Shown: positions 1-7,976 of the stretch, piece after piece | Position numbering within the stretch: position 1 is the first letter of the stretch | Layout of the letters: the number at the start of each line of letters is the position of its first letter | Source of the DNA: an uncultured Ruminococcus sp. | GTDB lineage: Bacteria; Bacillota; Clostridia; Oscillospirales; Ruminococcaceae | Length of the DNA stretch: 64,000 nucleotides | NCBI GenBank assembly: GCA_902787825.1 | Contig: CADAHS010000001.1 | Span: forward strand, 169,983 to 233,982 | Direction of reading: 5' to 3' | Made by a program: the position numbers and the translations under genes | The notes under the pieces: model-generated | Database searches by the model: none | Told to the model about the DNA's origin: nothing | The model's input: the letters and a program-made list of their open reading frames with translations, nothing else

Positions 1-855
1 TGCATATGCCAGATTTGCTGAACATGCCCAGTCGAAATTCGGTGTCTTGGTGACATCATCATTTGGAAAATAGTGCTGCGGCATATCGATCTTCAGCTTT
101 CTGTCAAGATCACGGAAATATTCTTTTGCAAGTGTGTCTCGGTCATACTCCCAGTGCCCGAAAATGTAGTAGTTGCGTTCTGATTTGTCTGCAAGCATAT
201 GCAAACCTGCTTCACGGGATTCTGTAAGAATTATCAGGTCATCATGTTTCTCAACATCTTCACGTCTTACCTCGGTGTGTCGTGAGTGCGGACAGTGGAA
301 AGTGTCTCCGAAACCCTTTAGTATCGGGTGCTTGCGCTTGAGATTTCTGTGCCTGAAATCGCCGAACATTTTTTTGTCAAGTTTATATTTTGGTATGCCG
401 TAATGATAGTAAAGCCCGGCCTGAGCTCCCCAACATATGTGGATCGTAGAAAAAACATTAGTTTTTGACCATTCAAAAACCTCACAAAGCTCGTCCCAGT
501 AATCGACTTGTTCAAAATCCATAAGCTCAACAGGCGCACCTGTGATGATCAGACCATCATACCGCTCGCCCTTGATTTCGTCAAACCCTTTATAAAACGC
601 AAGCATATGCTCTTGAGATGTGTTTTTTGAAATATGGTTCATCTGGACAAGATCAATGTCAACGTGCAGCGGGGTGTTGCTGAGAAGTCTCAGAAGCTGT
701 GTCTCCGTTGAGATCTTGTCAGGCATGAGGTTGACTATTGCGATCCTCAATGCACGAATGTCCTGATGTAAGGCACGTTCGTTGCCGATTACAAATATAT
801 TTTCATCTTCAAGGGTCTGAAACGCCGGAAGATCATTAGGTATCTTGATAGGCAT
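1..855 (-). CDS. metA: Homoserine O-acetyltransferase (MetA family), 3' end cut by window edge
   Basis: MetA transfers an acyl group from acyl-CoA to the hydroxyl of L-homoserine, the committed step of methionine synthesis in the cytosol. The N terminus MPIKIPNDLP and the segments APVELMDFEQVDYWDEL and HICWGAQAGLYYHYG are MetA signatures; the Cys at about residue 141 is the acyl-enzyme nucleophile. The residue after APV is Glu (about 110); in this family Glu there goes with acetyl-CoA and Gly with succinyl-CoA, so acetyl transfer is inferred. The frame is open to position 1, giving 285 of the usual ~305 residues, so only the C terminus is missing. The start ATG (853-855) follows an AGGCGGG ribosome site. 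It is divergent from glyA. The leader is about 30 nt, too short for a SAM riboswitch. Confidence 0.93.
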   Translation of the reverse strand, partial: MPIKIPNDLPAFQTLEDENIFVIGNERALHQDIRALRIAIVNLMPDKISTETQLLRLLSNTPLHVDIDLVQMNHISKNTSQEHMLAFYKGFDEIKGERYDGLIITGAPVELMDFEQVDYWDELCEVFEWSKTNVFSTIHICWGAQAGLYYHYGIPKYKLDKKMFGDFRHRNLKRKHPILKGFGDTFHCPHSRHTEVRREDVEKHDDLIILTESREAGLHMLADKSERNYYIFGHWEYDRDTLAKEYFRDLDRKLKIDMPQHYFPNDDVTKTPNFDWACSANLAYA

Positions 856-891
856 ACTTGTCCCGCCTTTCATTTGGAATTCTGAACTATT

Positions 892-920
892 ATTATATCA
901 TTCTTTTTCACTAAATGCAA
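892..920 (-). promoter_or_regulatory. Sigma-A promoter of metA
   Basis: On the minus strand TTGCAT (920-915), a 17-bp spacer, then TATAAT (897-892). The transcript would start near 885 and reach the metA start after about 30 nt. Confidence 0.75.
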
Positions 921-1002
921 TAGCTTTACACCCTTTTTCAGAATTTATTCAATATCCGTTGCTTCCAGGATGAAAAAAATCTGTAAAATTCAAAAAAAGA
1001 TA

Positions 1003-1031
1003 TTGCCATTTGCAGAAAAATAGTGTATAAT
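1003..1031 (+). promoter_or_regulatory. Sigma-A promoter of glyA
   Basis: TTGCCA (1003-1008), a 17-bp spacer and TATAAT (1026-1031). It lies 48 bp before the glyA start. It is the only good promoter facing right in the metA-glyA gap; I see no riboswitch there. Confidence 0.75.
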
Positions 1032-1078
1032 TAATAAGAATTTTTATGAAATTAAAAATCGAAAAGGAGTTTGTAAAA

Positions 1079-2326
1079 ATGAAAATTCTTGACACTATTG
1101 GATTCGTTGAGGGCTTTGATCCTGAAGTAGGAAAGGCGATGGCTGCAGAGCTTGCAAGACAGAAGAGAAATCTTGAGCTTATCGCAAGCGAGAACATCGT
1201 TTCACCTGCTGTTATGGCGGCAATGGGTAGTGCTCTTACCAACAAGTATGCTGAGGGCTATCCTTCCAAGAGATACTATGGCGGCTGTGAGTGTGTTGAC
1301 GTTGTAGAGAATATCGCTATCGACAGAGCTTGTAAGCTCTTTGACTGTAAGTTTGCCAATGTTCAGCCCCATTCCGGCGCACAGGCAAATATGGCTGTTT
1401 ATTTTGCTCTTTGTGATGTCGGCGATACCATTATGGGTATGAGCCTTGATGCAGGCGGACATCTTACACATGGTTCACCTGTAAATATGAGCGGTAAGAA
1501 TTATAACTTTATTCCATATGGTCTTACCGATGATGGTTTTATTGATTACGATAACCTTGAAAAGCTCGCTAAAGAGAATAAACCTAAGCTTATCGTTGCA
1601 GGTGCTTCCGCTTATCCGAGAGTAATTGATTTTGAGAGGATCTCTAATGTCGCTAAGGAAGTCGGAGCGTATTTCATGGTCGATATGGCTCATATTGCCG
1701 GACTCGTTGCCTCGGGTATGCATCCTTCACCGATCCCTTATGCTGATGTCGTTACAACTACAACTCATAAGACTCTCAGAGGTCCAAGAGGCGGTATGAT
1801 ACTTACTAACAGCGAGGAGCTTGCTAAAAAGTTCAATAAGGCTATTTTCCCAGGTACACAAGGCGGTCCGCTTATGCACGTTATCGCAGGCAAGGCGGTT
1901 TGCCTTGGTGAAGCTCTCAAGCCTGAGTTCAAGGCTTACGGCAAACAGGTCGTAGCTAATGCAAATGCCCTTGCGCAGGGACTTCTCAAAAGAGGATTCA
2001 ACCTCGTTTCCGGCGGTACAGACAATCATCTTATGCTTGTTGATCTCCAGCCGTTCAATGTAACAGGTAAGGAGCTTGAAAAGAAGCTTGATGAGGTGTT
2101 CATCACTGTTAATAAGAATGCTATCCCGAACGATCCTCAGAGCCCGTTTGTTACAAGCGGCGTTCGTATCGGTACGCCTGCTGTTACTACCAGGGGACTT
2201 GTTGAGGAAGATATGGAAAAGATCGCTGAGTACATTTACCTCACTGCTTCTGATTTCGATAATAGTGCCGATAAGATAAGAGCTGGTGTTGGCGAGATCT
2301 GCAAAAAATACCCACTGTATGAATAA
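1079..2326 (+). CDS. glyA: Serine hydroxymethyltransferase
   Basis: GlyA interconverts serine plus tetrahydrofolate with glycine plus 5,10-methylene-tetrahydrofolate, using PLP in the cytosol; it is the main source of one-carbon units. The 415-residue length is typical. The PLP lysine is K231 in [14 protein letters not shown], and the N-terminal segment [20 protein letters not shown] is the family signature. I chose the ATG at 1079 because AAGGAG sits nine bases upstream; the in-frame ATG at 1046 would add 11 residues and has no ribosome site. It is transcribed alone: promoter at 1003-1031 and terminator at 2345-2380. Its divergent partner metA feeds methionine, also a one-carbon consumer. 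Confidence 0.97.
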   Translation: MKILDTIGFVEGFDPEVGKAMAAELARQKRNLELIASENIVSPAVMAAMGSALTNKYAEGYPSKRYYGGCECVDVVENIAIDRACKLFDCKFANVQPHSGAQANMAVYFALCDVGDTIMGMSLDAGGHLTHGSPVNMSGKNYNFIPYGLTDDGFIDYDNLEKLAKENKPKLIVAGASAYPRVIDFERISNVAKEVGAYFMVDMAHIAGLVASGMHPSPIPYADVVTTTTHKTLRGPRGGMILTNSEELAKKFNKAIFPGTQGGPLMHVIAGKAVCLGEALKPEFKAYGKQVVANANALAQGLLKRGFNLVSGGTDNHLMLVDLQPFNVTGKELEKKLDEVFITVNKNAIPNDPQSPFVTSGVRIGTPAVTTRGLVEEDMEKIAEYIYLTASDFDNSADKIRAGVGEICKKYPLYE

Positions 2327-2344
2327 ATCAAACTGATAGTTATA

Positions 2345-2380
2345 AAAGGATGCTTTGCGCTCAGCTTGGCATCCTTTCTT
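2345..2380 (+). terminator. Terminator after glyA
   Basis: Stem AAAGGATGC (2345-2353) with GCATCCTTT (2369-2377), 15-nt loop, followed by a short CTT tail. It separates glyA from the regulator gene. Confidence 0.75.
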
Positions 2381-2403
2381 ATTAAGAAATTAAATAATTC
2401 CTG

Positions 2404-2432
2404 TTGACAAACATCTTGATTTGTGGTATCAT
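2404..2432 (+). promoter_or_regulatory. Sigma-A promoter of the AraC-type gene
   Basis: Perfect TTGACA (2404-2409), 17-bp spacer, TATCAT (2427-2432). The TTG of the -35 box is in frame with the gene and could be mistaken for a start codon. Confidence 0.8.
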
Positions 2433-2478
2433 TTTTAACAGCAATGCAAATATATTAAACTGTTACAGGAGTGGGAAG

Positions 2479-3309
2479 ATGACGACCTATTGCTATCCGG
2501 TGCATTACGACGGCGCCGCATTACCTCTATACGTTTGTGGTATTGGCGTCAGAGAAGTATTGTCTACGATAAGCCGAAACAGCGGCTATCCGTTTTACCA
2601 GATCGTTTTATGTCTTGATGGCTGCGGGAAAATGATTACACCTGAGAAAAAAATAATTATTCGTAAGAATAACATCGTTTTTGTTCCCAAAGGGTTAGTC
2701 CACGAACTTGTACCTACCGAAAACACCTGGCAGCTTTTCACTCTTGATCTTGACGGAAGTGGGATACTGCCTTTGCTTGAAGCCCTCAAGTTTGATAAAC
2801 TCAGATCAGATAAGCTGGATAAAACAGATAAACTCATTGAAAAGCTGACTGAAATGATGAAAACTGTACGCAGAAAATGCAGCAGCTGTACCTATGAGTG
2901 CTCTGCAATGGCTTACGATCTGCTGATGCTGCTGCATAATCAACTGGATATGGAATCTGAAAATCCGGACAGTCTGAAGCGTGCTCAGTTAGCCCCTGTC
3001 GTGTATTATATTGAGGAAAATTTCAGAAAAGAGATGACTCTCGATCAGCTCTCTGCGATAATTGATATATCTCCCCAGTATCTTTGCAGGCTTTTCAGGG
3101 ATTGTTATAAAATGAGACCATTTGAGTATCTTGCGAAAAAGCGTATCCAGAAGGCGAAAATGATGCTCGTCGAGGACGGGTATACTGTAAATGAGGTCTG
3201 TCAGCTGGTAGGCTATAATGATTGCAGTTATTTTTGCAGCGTGTTCAAAAAATATGAAAATTTGTCGCCGGCTGAGTTCAGAGCGCTCAACTGTGGTGTG
3301 GATCAGTAG
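2479..3309 (+). CDS. AraC-family transcriptional regulator
   Basis: A 276-residue DNA-binding regulator. Residues ~10-110 look like the cupin ligand-binding half of AraC proteins (GKMITPEKKIIIRKNNIVFVP, then a conserved H-E pair). The last ~100 residues hold the two helix-turn-helix motifs, with MTLDQLSAIIDISPQYLCRL in the first and VNEVCQLVGYNDCSYFCSVF in the second, the latter being the classic AraC signature. The ATG at 2479 is preceded by CAGGAGTGG; the longer frame upstream runs through the promoter. It is monocistronic and followed by tRNA-Leu. The ligand and target genes cannot be read from the sequence. Confidence 0.9.
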   Translation: MTTYCYPVHYDGAALPLYVCGIGVREVLSTISRNSGYPFYQIVLCLDGCGKMITPEKKIIIRKNNIVFVPKGLVHELVPTENTWQLFTLDLDGSGILPLLEALKFDKLRSDKLDKTDKLIEKLTEMMKTVRRKCSSCTYECSAMAYDLLMLLHNQLDMESENPDSLKRAQLAPVVYYIEENFRKEMTLDQLSAIIDISPQYLCRLFRDCYKMRPFEYLAKKRIQKAKMMLVEDGYTVNEVCQLVGYNDCSYFCSVFKKYENLSPAEFRALNCGVDQ

Positions 3310-3321
3310 TTTAAAATTTGC

Positions 3322-3350
3322 TTGACATTTTTGTACAACTGATGTATAAT
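3322..3350 (+). promoter_or_regulatory. Promoter of tRNA-Leu
   Basis: TTGACA (3322-3327), 17-bp spacer, TATAAT (3345-3350): a full consensus sigma-A promoter ending 14 bp before the tRNA. Confidence 0.9.
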
Positions 3351-3364
3351 ATCAACGTTGGTCA

Positions 3365-3448
3365 GCCGCTGTGGTGGAACAGGCAGACACAAGGGACTTA
3401 AAATCCCTCGGGGTAAAACCCGTACCGGTTCAAGTCCGGTCAGCGGCA
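3365..3448 (+). tRNA. tRNA-Leu(TAA)
   Basis: An 84-nt class II tRNA. Acceptor GCCGCTG (3365-3371) pairs with CAGCGGC (3441-3447), discriminator A at 3448. The anticodon loop CTTAAAA gives anticodon TAA, the long variable arm is CGGGGTAAAACCCG, and the T arm is CCGGTTCAAGTCCGG. No CCA is encoded, so the 3' end is added after transcription. It has its own promoter and terminator. Confidence 0.96.
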
Positions 3449-3449
3449 T

Positions 3450-3482
3450 AAGACGCATCGAATTTCGGTGCGTCTTTTTTTT
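3450..3482 (+). terminator. Terminator after tRNA-Leu
   Basis: Stem AGACGCA (3451-3457) with TGCGTCT (3469-3475) and a run of eight T. Confidence 0.9.
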
Positions 3483-3607
3483 GATGAATAATACATTTTA
3501 TGGCTTGTATAAGCCTTCGATTTAGTCTTGGTGGCAACTAAGTGTATAAAACGCTTTTTAAAGGTGAAAAGCTATTGTGCAATAACACAAAAATAGGCAT
3601 AAATATG

Positions 3608-3636
3608 TTGACATCAAAGGCATTTTGTAGTATCAT
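3608..3636 (+). promoter_or_regulatory. Promoter of the glycan operon
   Basis: TTGACA (3608-3613), 17-bp spacer, TATCAT (3631-3636). The leader to the first gene is about 70 nt. The rest of the 3483-3710 gap is AT-rich and shows nothing further. Confidence 0.8.
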
Positions 3637-3710
3637 TATATAGTAAATAATTATGTTCTTTTGACTATATGTGTAATGTTTGAATAAATATAAAGGATTG
3701 GTTCAGTATA

Positions 3711-4919
3711 ATGATGAATATACCTTTTTCTCCCCCGGATATTTCAGATAAGGATATCGGGGAAGTCGTCAGTGCTTTAAAGTCAGGTTGGATCACTACA
3801 GGTCCAAGAACAAAACAGTTTGAAAAGAATATCGCTCAGTTTGTTGGAACAAATAAAGCCTGCTGCCTTAATTCACAGACTGCCTGCGCTGAAATGGCTC
3901 TGAGATTGCTTGACATAGGTGAGGGCGATGAGGTCATAACAACTGCTTATACCTATACTGCGACTGCTTCTGTGGTGTGCCACGTCGGTGCAAAGCTCGT
4001 TCTTGTCGATACTCAGAAAGACAGCCTTGAGATGGACTATGATGCGCTTGAAAAAGCGATCAATGAAAAAACTAAGGTCGTAATTCCGGTAGACCTTGCC
4101 GGTGTTCCCTGCGACTATGACAGGATCTTTGATATCGTTGAGAGAAAAAAGTCTCTGTTCAGACCTGTAAATGAGCTTCAGGAAGCTATAGGCAGAGTCA
4201 GTGTAAATGCAGATACAGCACACGCTTTTGGTGCAAAGCGCAAAGGTGTAATGTGCGGAAATATCGGAGATTTCAGCTCGTTCAGTTTCCACGCTGTTAA
4301 AAATCTTACTACAGCTGAGGGCGGCGCACTGACATGGAGAACTATAAATGGATTTGATGATGAGCAGATCTATAAAAAGCTTCAGCTTTTCAGTCTTCAT
4401 GGTCAGAATAAGGACGCACTTGCAAAAACTAAGCTCGGCGCATGGGAATATGATATTATCGGAACATGGTATAAATGCAATATGACAGATGTTGCCGCTG
4501 CACTTGGACTTGTTCAGCTTGAAAGATATCCTCAGCTGCTGAAACGCCGCAAGGAAATTACAGATTATTATGACAGCAGGTTTAAGTCCGCAGGAATTGG
4601 CGTTCTTGAGCATTTTACTGATGAGTATAGTTCCTCCTGTCATCTGTATCTTACAAGAGTTCCGGGAATTACTCATGAACAGCGAAATGAGATAATTGCT
4701 AAAATGTCTGAATGTGGCGTAGCGACAAATGTGCATTATAAACCTTTGCCGCTGTTTACTGCGTATAAGCAGCTTGGATTTGATATTAATGATTATCCGA
4801 ACGCTTATGCTGATTATGCAAATGAAATAACACTTCCTCTTCACACTTGCCTTACAGATGAGCAGACAGAGTATGTTGCGGATTGTTATTTAAAAATCGT
4901 TAAGGAGTATCTTTATTGA
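3711..4919 (+). CDS. DegT/DnrJ/EryC1/StrS aminotransferase (PglE/LegC-like)
   Basis: A PLP-dependent aminotransferase of the sugar-nucleotide type, 402 residues, expected to convert a UDP-4-keto-6-deoxy sugar to the 4-amino sugar in the cytosol. The start MNIPFSPPDISDKDIGEVV and the segment GWITTGPRTKQFE are typical of PglE/LegC-like enzymes. The PLP lysine is the K of FSSFSFHAVKNLTTAEGG. The C-terminal part carries the conserved HYKPLPLFTAYKQLG stretch. It heads the glycan operon and overlaps the next gene by 4 nt. No 4,6-dehydratase is nearby to supply the keto sugar, so that enzyme must be encoded elsewhere; the exact substrate is not proven. A second ATG at 3714 is an alternative start. 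Confidence 0.88.
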   Translation: MMNIPFSPPDISDKDIGEVVSALKSGWITTGPRTKQFEKNIAQFVGTNKACCLNSQTACAEMALRLLDIGEGDEVITTAYTYTATASVVCHVGAKLVLVDTQKDSLEMDYDALEKAINEKTKVVIPVDLAGVPCDYDRIFDIVERKKSLFRPVNELQEAIGRVSVNADTAHAFGAKRKGVMCGNIGDFSSFSFHAVKNLTTAEGGALTWRTINGFDDEQIYKKLQLFSLHGQNKDALAKTKLGAWEYDIIGTWYKCNMTDVAAALGLVQLERYPQLLKRRKEITDYYDSRFKSAGIGVLEHFTDEYSSSCHLYLTRVPGITHEQRNEIIAKMSECGVATNVHYKPLPLFTAYKQLGFDINDYPNAYADYANEITLPLHTCLTDEQTEYVADCYLKIVKEYLY

Positions 4920-5653
4920 AAAAATGGGAGCAGCTTCCCGAGGAAATGAGAGTTCCTCAGGTCAGAAAGTATTATAATATCCTTCAAAAAAAATGGTTCA
5001 GCCTTGCAGTGAAACGAACATTTGACATCGTTGCATCTGCATTATTGTTGATCCTGCTGTCTCCGGTGTTTATCATCATAGCAGTAGCTATCAAGAAAGA
5101 CTCAGATGGTCCGGTCTTTTTCAGGCAGGAAAGAGTCACGAGGTATGCGAAGCGTTTCAGGATCTTCAAGTTCAGAACAATGGTGAACAATGCCGATAAA
5201 ATGGGCACTCAGGTCACCGTAGGTAACGATTCAAGGATCACCAGGGTCGGTAGTAAGATAAGAAAATATCGCCTTGATGAGATAAGCCAGCTGATCGACG
5301 TTTTTCGTGGTACGATGACATTTGTTGGCACACGCCCAGAAGTACCGAAGTACGTTGAAAAATATACTCCGGAAATGAGAGCGACTCTTCTTCTTCCGGC
5401 GGGCATCACCTCTGAAGCAAGTATCAATTATAAGGACGAGGATATGCTCCTTGAAAATGCCGTTGATGTTGACAAGACTTATGTTGAAAAGATACTCCCC
5501 GAAAAGATGAAGTATAATCTTAGATCTATCAGGGAATTCAGCCTGATGAATGAACTCAGAATTATGATAAAAACTGTTTTTGCGGTGGTCGGCATTGACC
5601 TTTCGGGAAACAGAAAAAAGAAAAAATATGTTCCGTGTGAACGGAGGAAATAG
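4916..5653 (+). CDS. Sugar transferase (monotopic phosphoglycosyl transferase)
   Basis: A 245-residue enzyme of the bacterial sugar transferase family (PglC / WcaJ C-terminal domain). These enzymes load a sugar-1-phosphate from a UDP-sugar onto undecaprenyl phosphate at the inner face of the membrane, starting a lipid-linked glycan. Visible features are a hydrophobic re-entrant helix at ~23-46, the basic FRIFKFRTM motif, and the catalytic Asp-Glu pair in RLDEISQL followed by FVGTRPEVPKY. The usual GPRP is GTRP here, a variant I believe is common in related Clostridia. The start is TTG at 4916, eight bases after AAGGAG; it overlaps the aminotransferase stop. It lacks the N-terminal multi-pass region of WcaJ. 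Probably the initiating enzyme of this operon. Confidence 0.9.
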   Translation: MKKWEQLPEEMRVPQVRKYYNILQKKWFSLAVKRTFDIVASALLLILLSPVFIIIAVAIKKDSDGPVFFRQERVTRYAKRFRIFKFRTMVNNADKMGTQVTVGNDSRITRVGSKIRKYRLDEISQLIDVFRGTMTFVGTRPEVPKYVEKYTPEMRATLLLPAGITSEASINYKDEDMLLENAVDVDKTYVEKILPEKMKYNLRSIREFSLMNELRIMIKTVFAVVGIDLSGNRKKKKYVPCERRK

Positions 5654-5656
5654 TAT

Positions 5657-6778
5657 ATGTTTAAGGTTTGTCATGTTACAAGTGCTCATAAAAGCAGTGA
5701 TGTAAGAATTTTTGAAAAAGAATGTACTTCACTTGCAAAAAATCCGAACTATAAAGTTTATCTCGTGGCTCAGGGCGAAAGCTATGTGAAGAATAATGTT
5801 CGTGTTATCGGTGTCGGAGAGATGCCTTCTTCAAGGAAAGAGAGAATGTTTGAATTATCTAAAAAAGTTGCCGCAAAGGCTTTGAAGGTTGATGCCGATA
5901 TCTATCATTTCCACGATCCGGAGCTTTTGCAGTATGTCGGCACTTTTGTCAAAAAGGGAAAGAAGGTCATTTTCGACTCCCACGAGGACGTTGCTGACAG
6001 CATTCTTGATAAGACATATATGCCATATGCAGTGCGTGTGTGCGCAAGAACGGTTTATACTACGATAGAAAAGCTTGTGCTGAAAAAGTGCAGCTACATA
6101 ATTGCGTGTACACCGCACGTTGTTGCAAATCTCAAGAAGTATAACCCTAATGTGGCTATGATAACAAACTATCCTATCGTTGATGATGAGTTTGAAAAAC
6201 AGTTTGCTGGCTGCGAAAAAAATATCAGGACGCTTTTCTTTGCAGGCGGACTTCAGCAGCAGTGGTCGCATAAAACAATAATCAATGCTATTGCCGATCT
6301 TGATGGCGTAACATACGATCTTTACGGCAATGCTGATGAAGGCTATCTTGAAACGATCAACTGCCTCGAGGGTTGGAAGAAAGTAAATTATCACGGCGCT
6401 GCACCATTTGCTGAAGTTCAGCAGGCTATGCGCAAAGCCGGTATAGGTATGGCTCTTCTCAAACCAAGTCACAATACCGGCGGATATGTCGGAACACTTA
6501 GTAATACAAAACTTTTTGAAACGATGAATGCCGGGATACCGGTCATTGCCTCTGACTTTAAACTCTGGAAAAAGATCGTTGAGGGCAATAATGTCGGGAT
6601 CTGTATTAAACATGATGATGAGCAGGCTCTCAGAGATGCTGTGCTTAAACTTATAGATGATCCGCAGCTGTATAAGCAGATGGGCGAGAACGGAAAAAGA
6701 CTTGCAAGAGAAAAGTATAACTGGGCTTCTCAGGAGAAAAAACTCCTTGCAGTCTATAAACAGATCCTCGGTGAGTGA
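5657..6778 (+). CDS. Glycosyltransferase, GT4-like
   Basis: A cytosolic GT-B glycosyltransferase of 373 residues. The N-terminal half has HVTSAHKSSDVRIFEKE and DADIYHFHDPELL, and the C-terminal half has the Rossmann-like donor site around LFFAGGLQQQW and TKLFETMNAGIPVIASDF, where the Glu of ETM is the usual GT4 donor-binding residue. It starts 4 nt after the phosphoglycosyl transferase and probably adds the second or third sugar to the lipid-linked acceptor. Donor and linkage cannot be predicted. Confidence 0.85.
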   Translation: MFKVCHVTSAHKSSDVRIFEKECTSLAKNPNYKVYLVAQGESYVKNNVRVIGVGEMPSSRKERMFELSKKVAAKALKVDADIYHFHDPELLQYVGTFVKKGKKVIFDSHEDVADSILDKTYMPYAVRVCARTVYTTIEKLVLKKCSYIIACTPHVVANLKKYNPNVAMITNYPIVDDEFEKQFAGCEKNIRTLFFAGGLQQQWSHKTIINAIADLDGVTYDLYGNADEGYLETINCLEGWKKVNYHGAAPFAEVQQAMRKAGIGMALLKPSHNTGGYVGTLSNTKLFETMNAGIPVIASDFKLWKKIVEGNNVGICIKHDDEQALRDAVLKLIDDPQLYKQMGENGKRLAREKYNWASQEKKLLAVYKQILGE

Positions 6779-6779
6779 T

Positions 6780-7925
6780 ATGGTTTCCGGAAAGGGTGAA
6801 AAAGCCTTGAAGATACTTGTTTGTGCAAGAGGGTATAATTCAGGCTCCGAGAATAATATCGGTAATTTTGAGCTGGATCAGGCTAAGGCTCTTAAAGCAG
6901 CAGGCTGTGATGTCAGGATAGCTTCTTTGGATCTCAGATCTCCCAGACGTCGCAGACCACTCGGAATAAAGAAGTTTGCTCTTGAAAAAATGCGTTGTGT
7001 TACAGCAAATTATTTTGCCAGTATCCTGCCGGGTTCTCTTGAGGATAAAATGGGCAGACACGCTGCCAAAAAAGCTTTTGAGTATATTTGTAAGGACGGC
7101 TGGAAACCTGATGTGATACACGCTCATTTTACAGAGATCGCAAACGCTTTTGCAGATGTTGCAAATTCAAGCGGTGCAAAATTTGTGATAACTGAGCATT
7201 CGTCACTTATGAATTCTGCCACGTCAGATCTGAAGTCGCTGAGACAGGCAAAGTACAGCTATCCCAAAGCTGATAGGGTGATCGCAGTCAGCTCTGTACT
7301 TGCGCATAATATTGAGAAAAACGTGGGCGTTCATACCTGCGTTATTGGTAATGTTCTTGATGCGGCAAGCTTTAATAGACCTGCAAAGGGAAGCACTGAT
7401 AATATCTTCAGATTTGTTTCCTGCGGTAATCTTGTTGAGATCAAACGTTTTGACGTGCTGCTTAAAGCCTTTGAAAAGCTTGAAGATAGATCTGCTCAGC
7501 TTACGATCTTCGGCGATGGTGTGCTTGAGGCACAGTTAAGATCGCTCGCCGCCTCTCTCGGACTTGATTCGAGGGTGTTTTTCAAGGGAAGACAGCCAAG
7601 AGATGTTTTGGCAAAAGAGTATGAGAAAAGTGATGCATTTGTTCTTGCATCAAGATCTGAGACATTTGGTGTTGCCTTTATTGAAGCTATGAGCATGGGT
7701 CTGCCTGTGATAGCAACAAAATGCGGCGGACCACAGGATTATGTAAATGAATCAAACGGAAGGCTTGCTGAGATCAATGACCCTGATTCGCTTGCACAGC
7801 AGATGAGCTTTGTTATGAAAAACAAAGATAAGTTTGACAGCAAATTGATAATGGAAGGTATCATTGATAAGTATTCTCCTAAGAGTATAGCTCGTCAGTT
7901 GGTCGATCTGTACAAGGGACTTTGA
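6780..7925 (+). CDS. Glycosyltransferase, GT4 family
   Basis: A second GT-B glycosyltransferase, 381 residues from ATG 6780. It has KPDVIHAHFTEIANAF in the acceptor half and the strong GT4 donor motif SRSETFGVAFIEAMSMGLPV (E-x7-E type) near residue 290-310, then GGPQDYV. The ATG lies one base after the previous stop and has GGTGAG just upstream, inside that gene. A TTG at 6807 behind AAAGGGTGA is an equally reasonable start and would give MKILVCARGY. The longer open frame back to 6657 lies in the preceding gene and is not used. It acts with the preceding transferase in the same lipid-linked glycan. Confidence 0.87.
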   Translation: MVSGKGEKALKILVCARGYNSGSENNIGNFELDQAKALKAAGCDVRIASLDLRSPRRRRPLGIKKFALEKMRCVTANYFASILPGSLEDKMGRHAAKKAFEYICKDGWKPDVIHAHFTEIANAFADVANSSGAKFVITEHSSLMNSATSDLKSLRQAKYSYPKADRVIAVSSVLAHNIEKNVGVHTCVIGNVLDAASFNRPAKGSTDNIFRFVSCGNLVEIKRFDVLLKAFEKLEDRSAQLTIFGDGVLEAQLRSLAASLGLDSRVFFKGRQPRDVLAKEYEKSDAFVLASRSETFGVAFIEAMSMGLPVIATKCGGPQDYVNESNGRLAEINDPDSLAQQMSFVMKNKDKFDSKLIMEGIIDKYSPKSIARQLVDLYKGL

Positions 7926-7976
7926 TCAGTCCGGGATTTTGTAAATTAATAAATTCATATAATGAGGGTGAAAGCT

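Noticed and set aside
856-1078. SAM or glycine riboswitch between metA and glyA
   Set aside because: Both leaders are short (about 30 and 40 nt) and show no such structure.
3873-4844. 323-codon open frame on the minus strand opposite the first aminotransferase
   Set aside because: Same reason: antisense shadow with no recognisable features.
6657-6779. N-terminal extension of the second GT4 gene into the first
   Set aside because: The extra 41 codons lie wholly within the previous gene and give no GT-like sequence; starts at 6780 or 6807 fit the family better.
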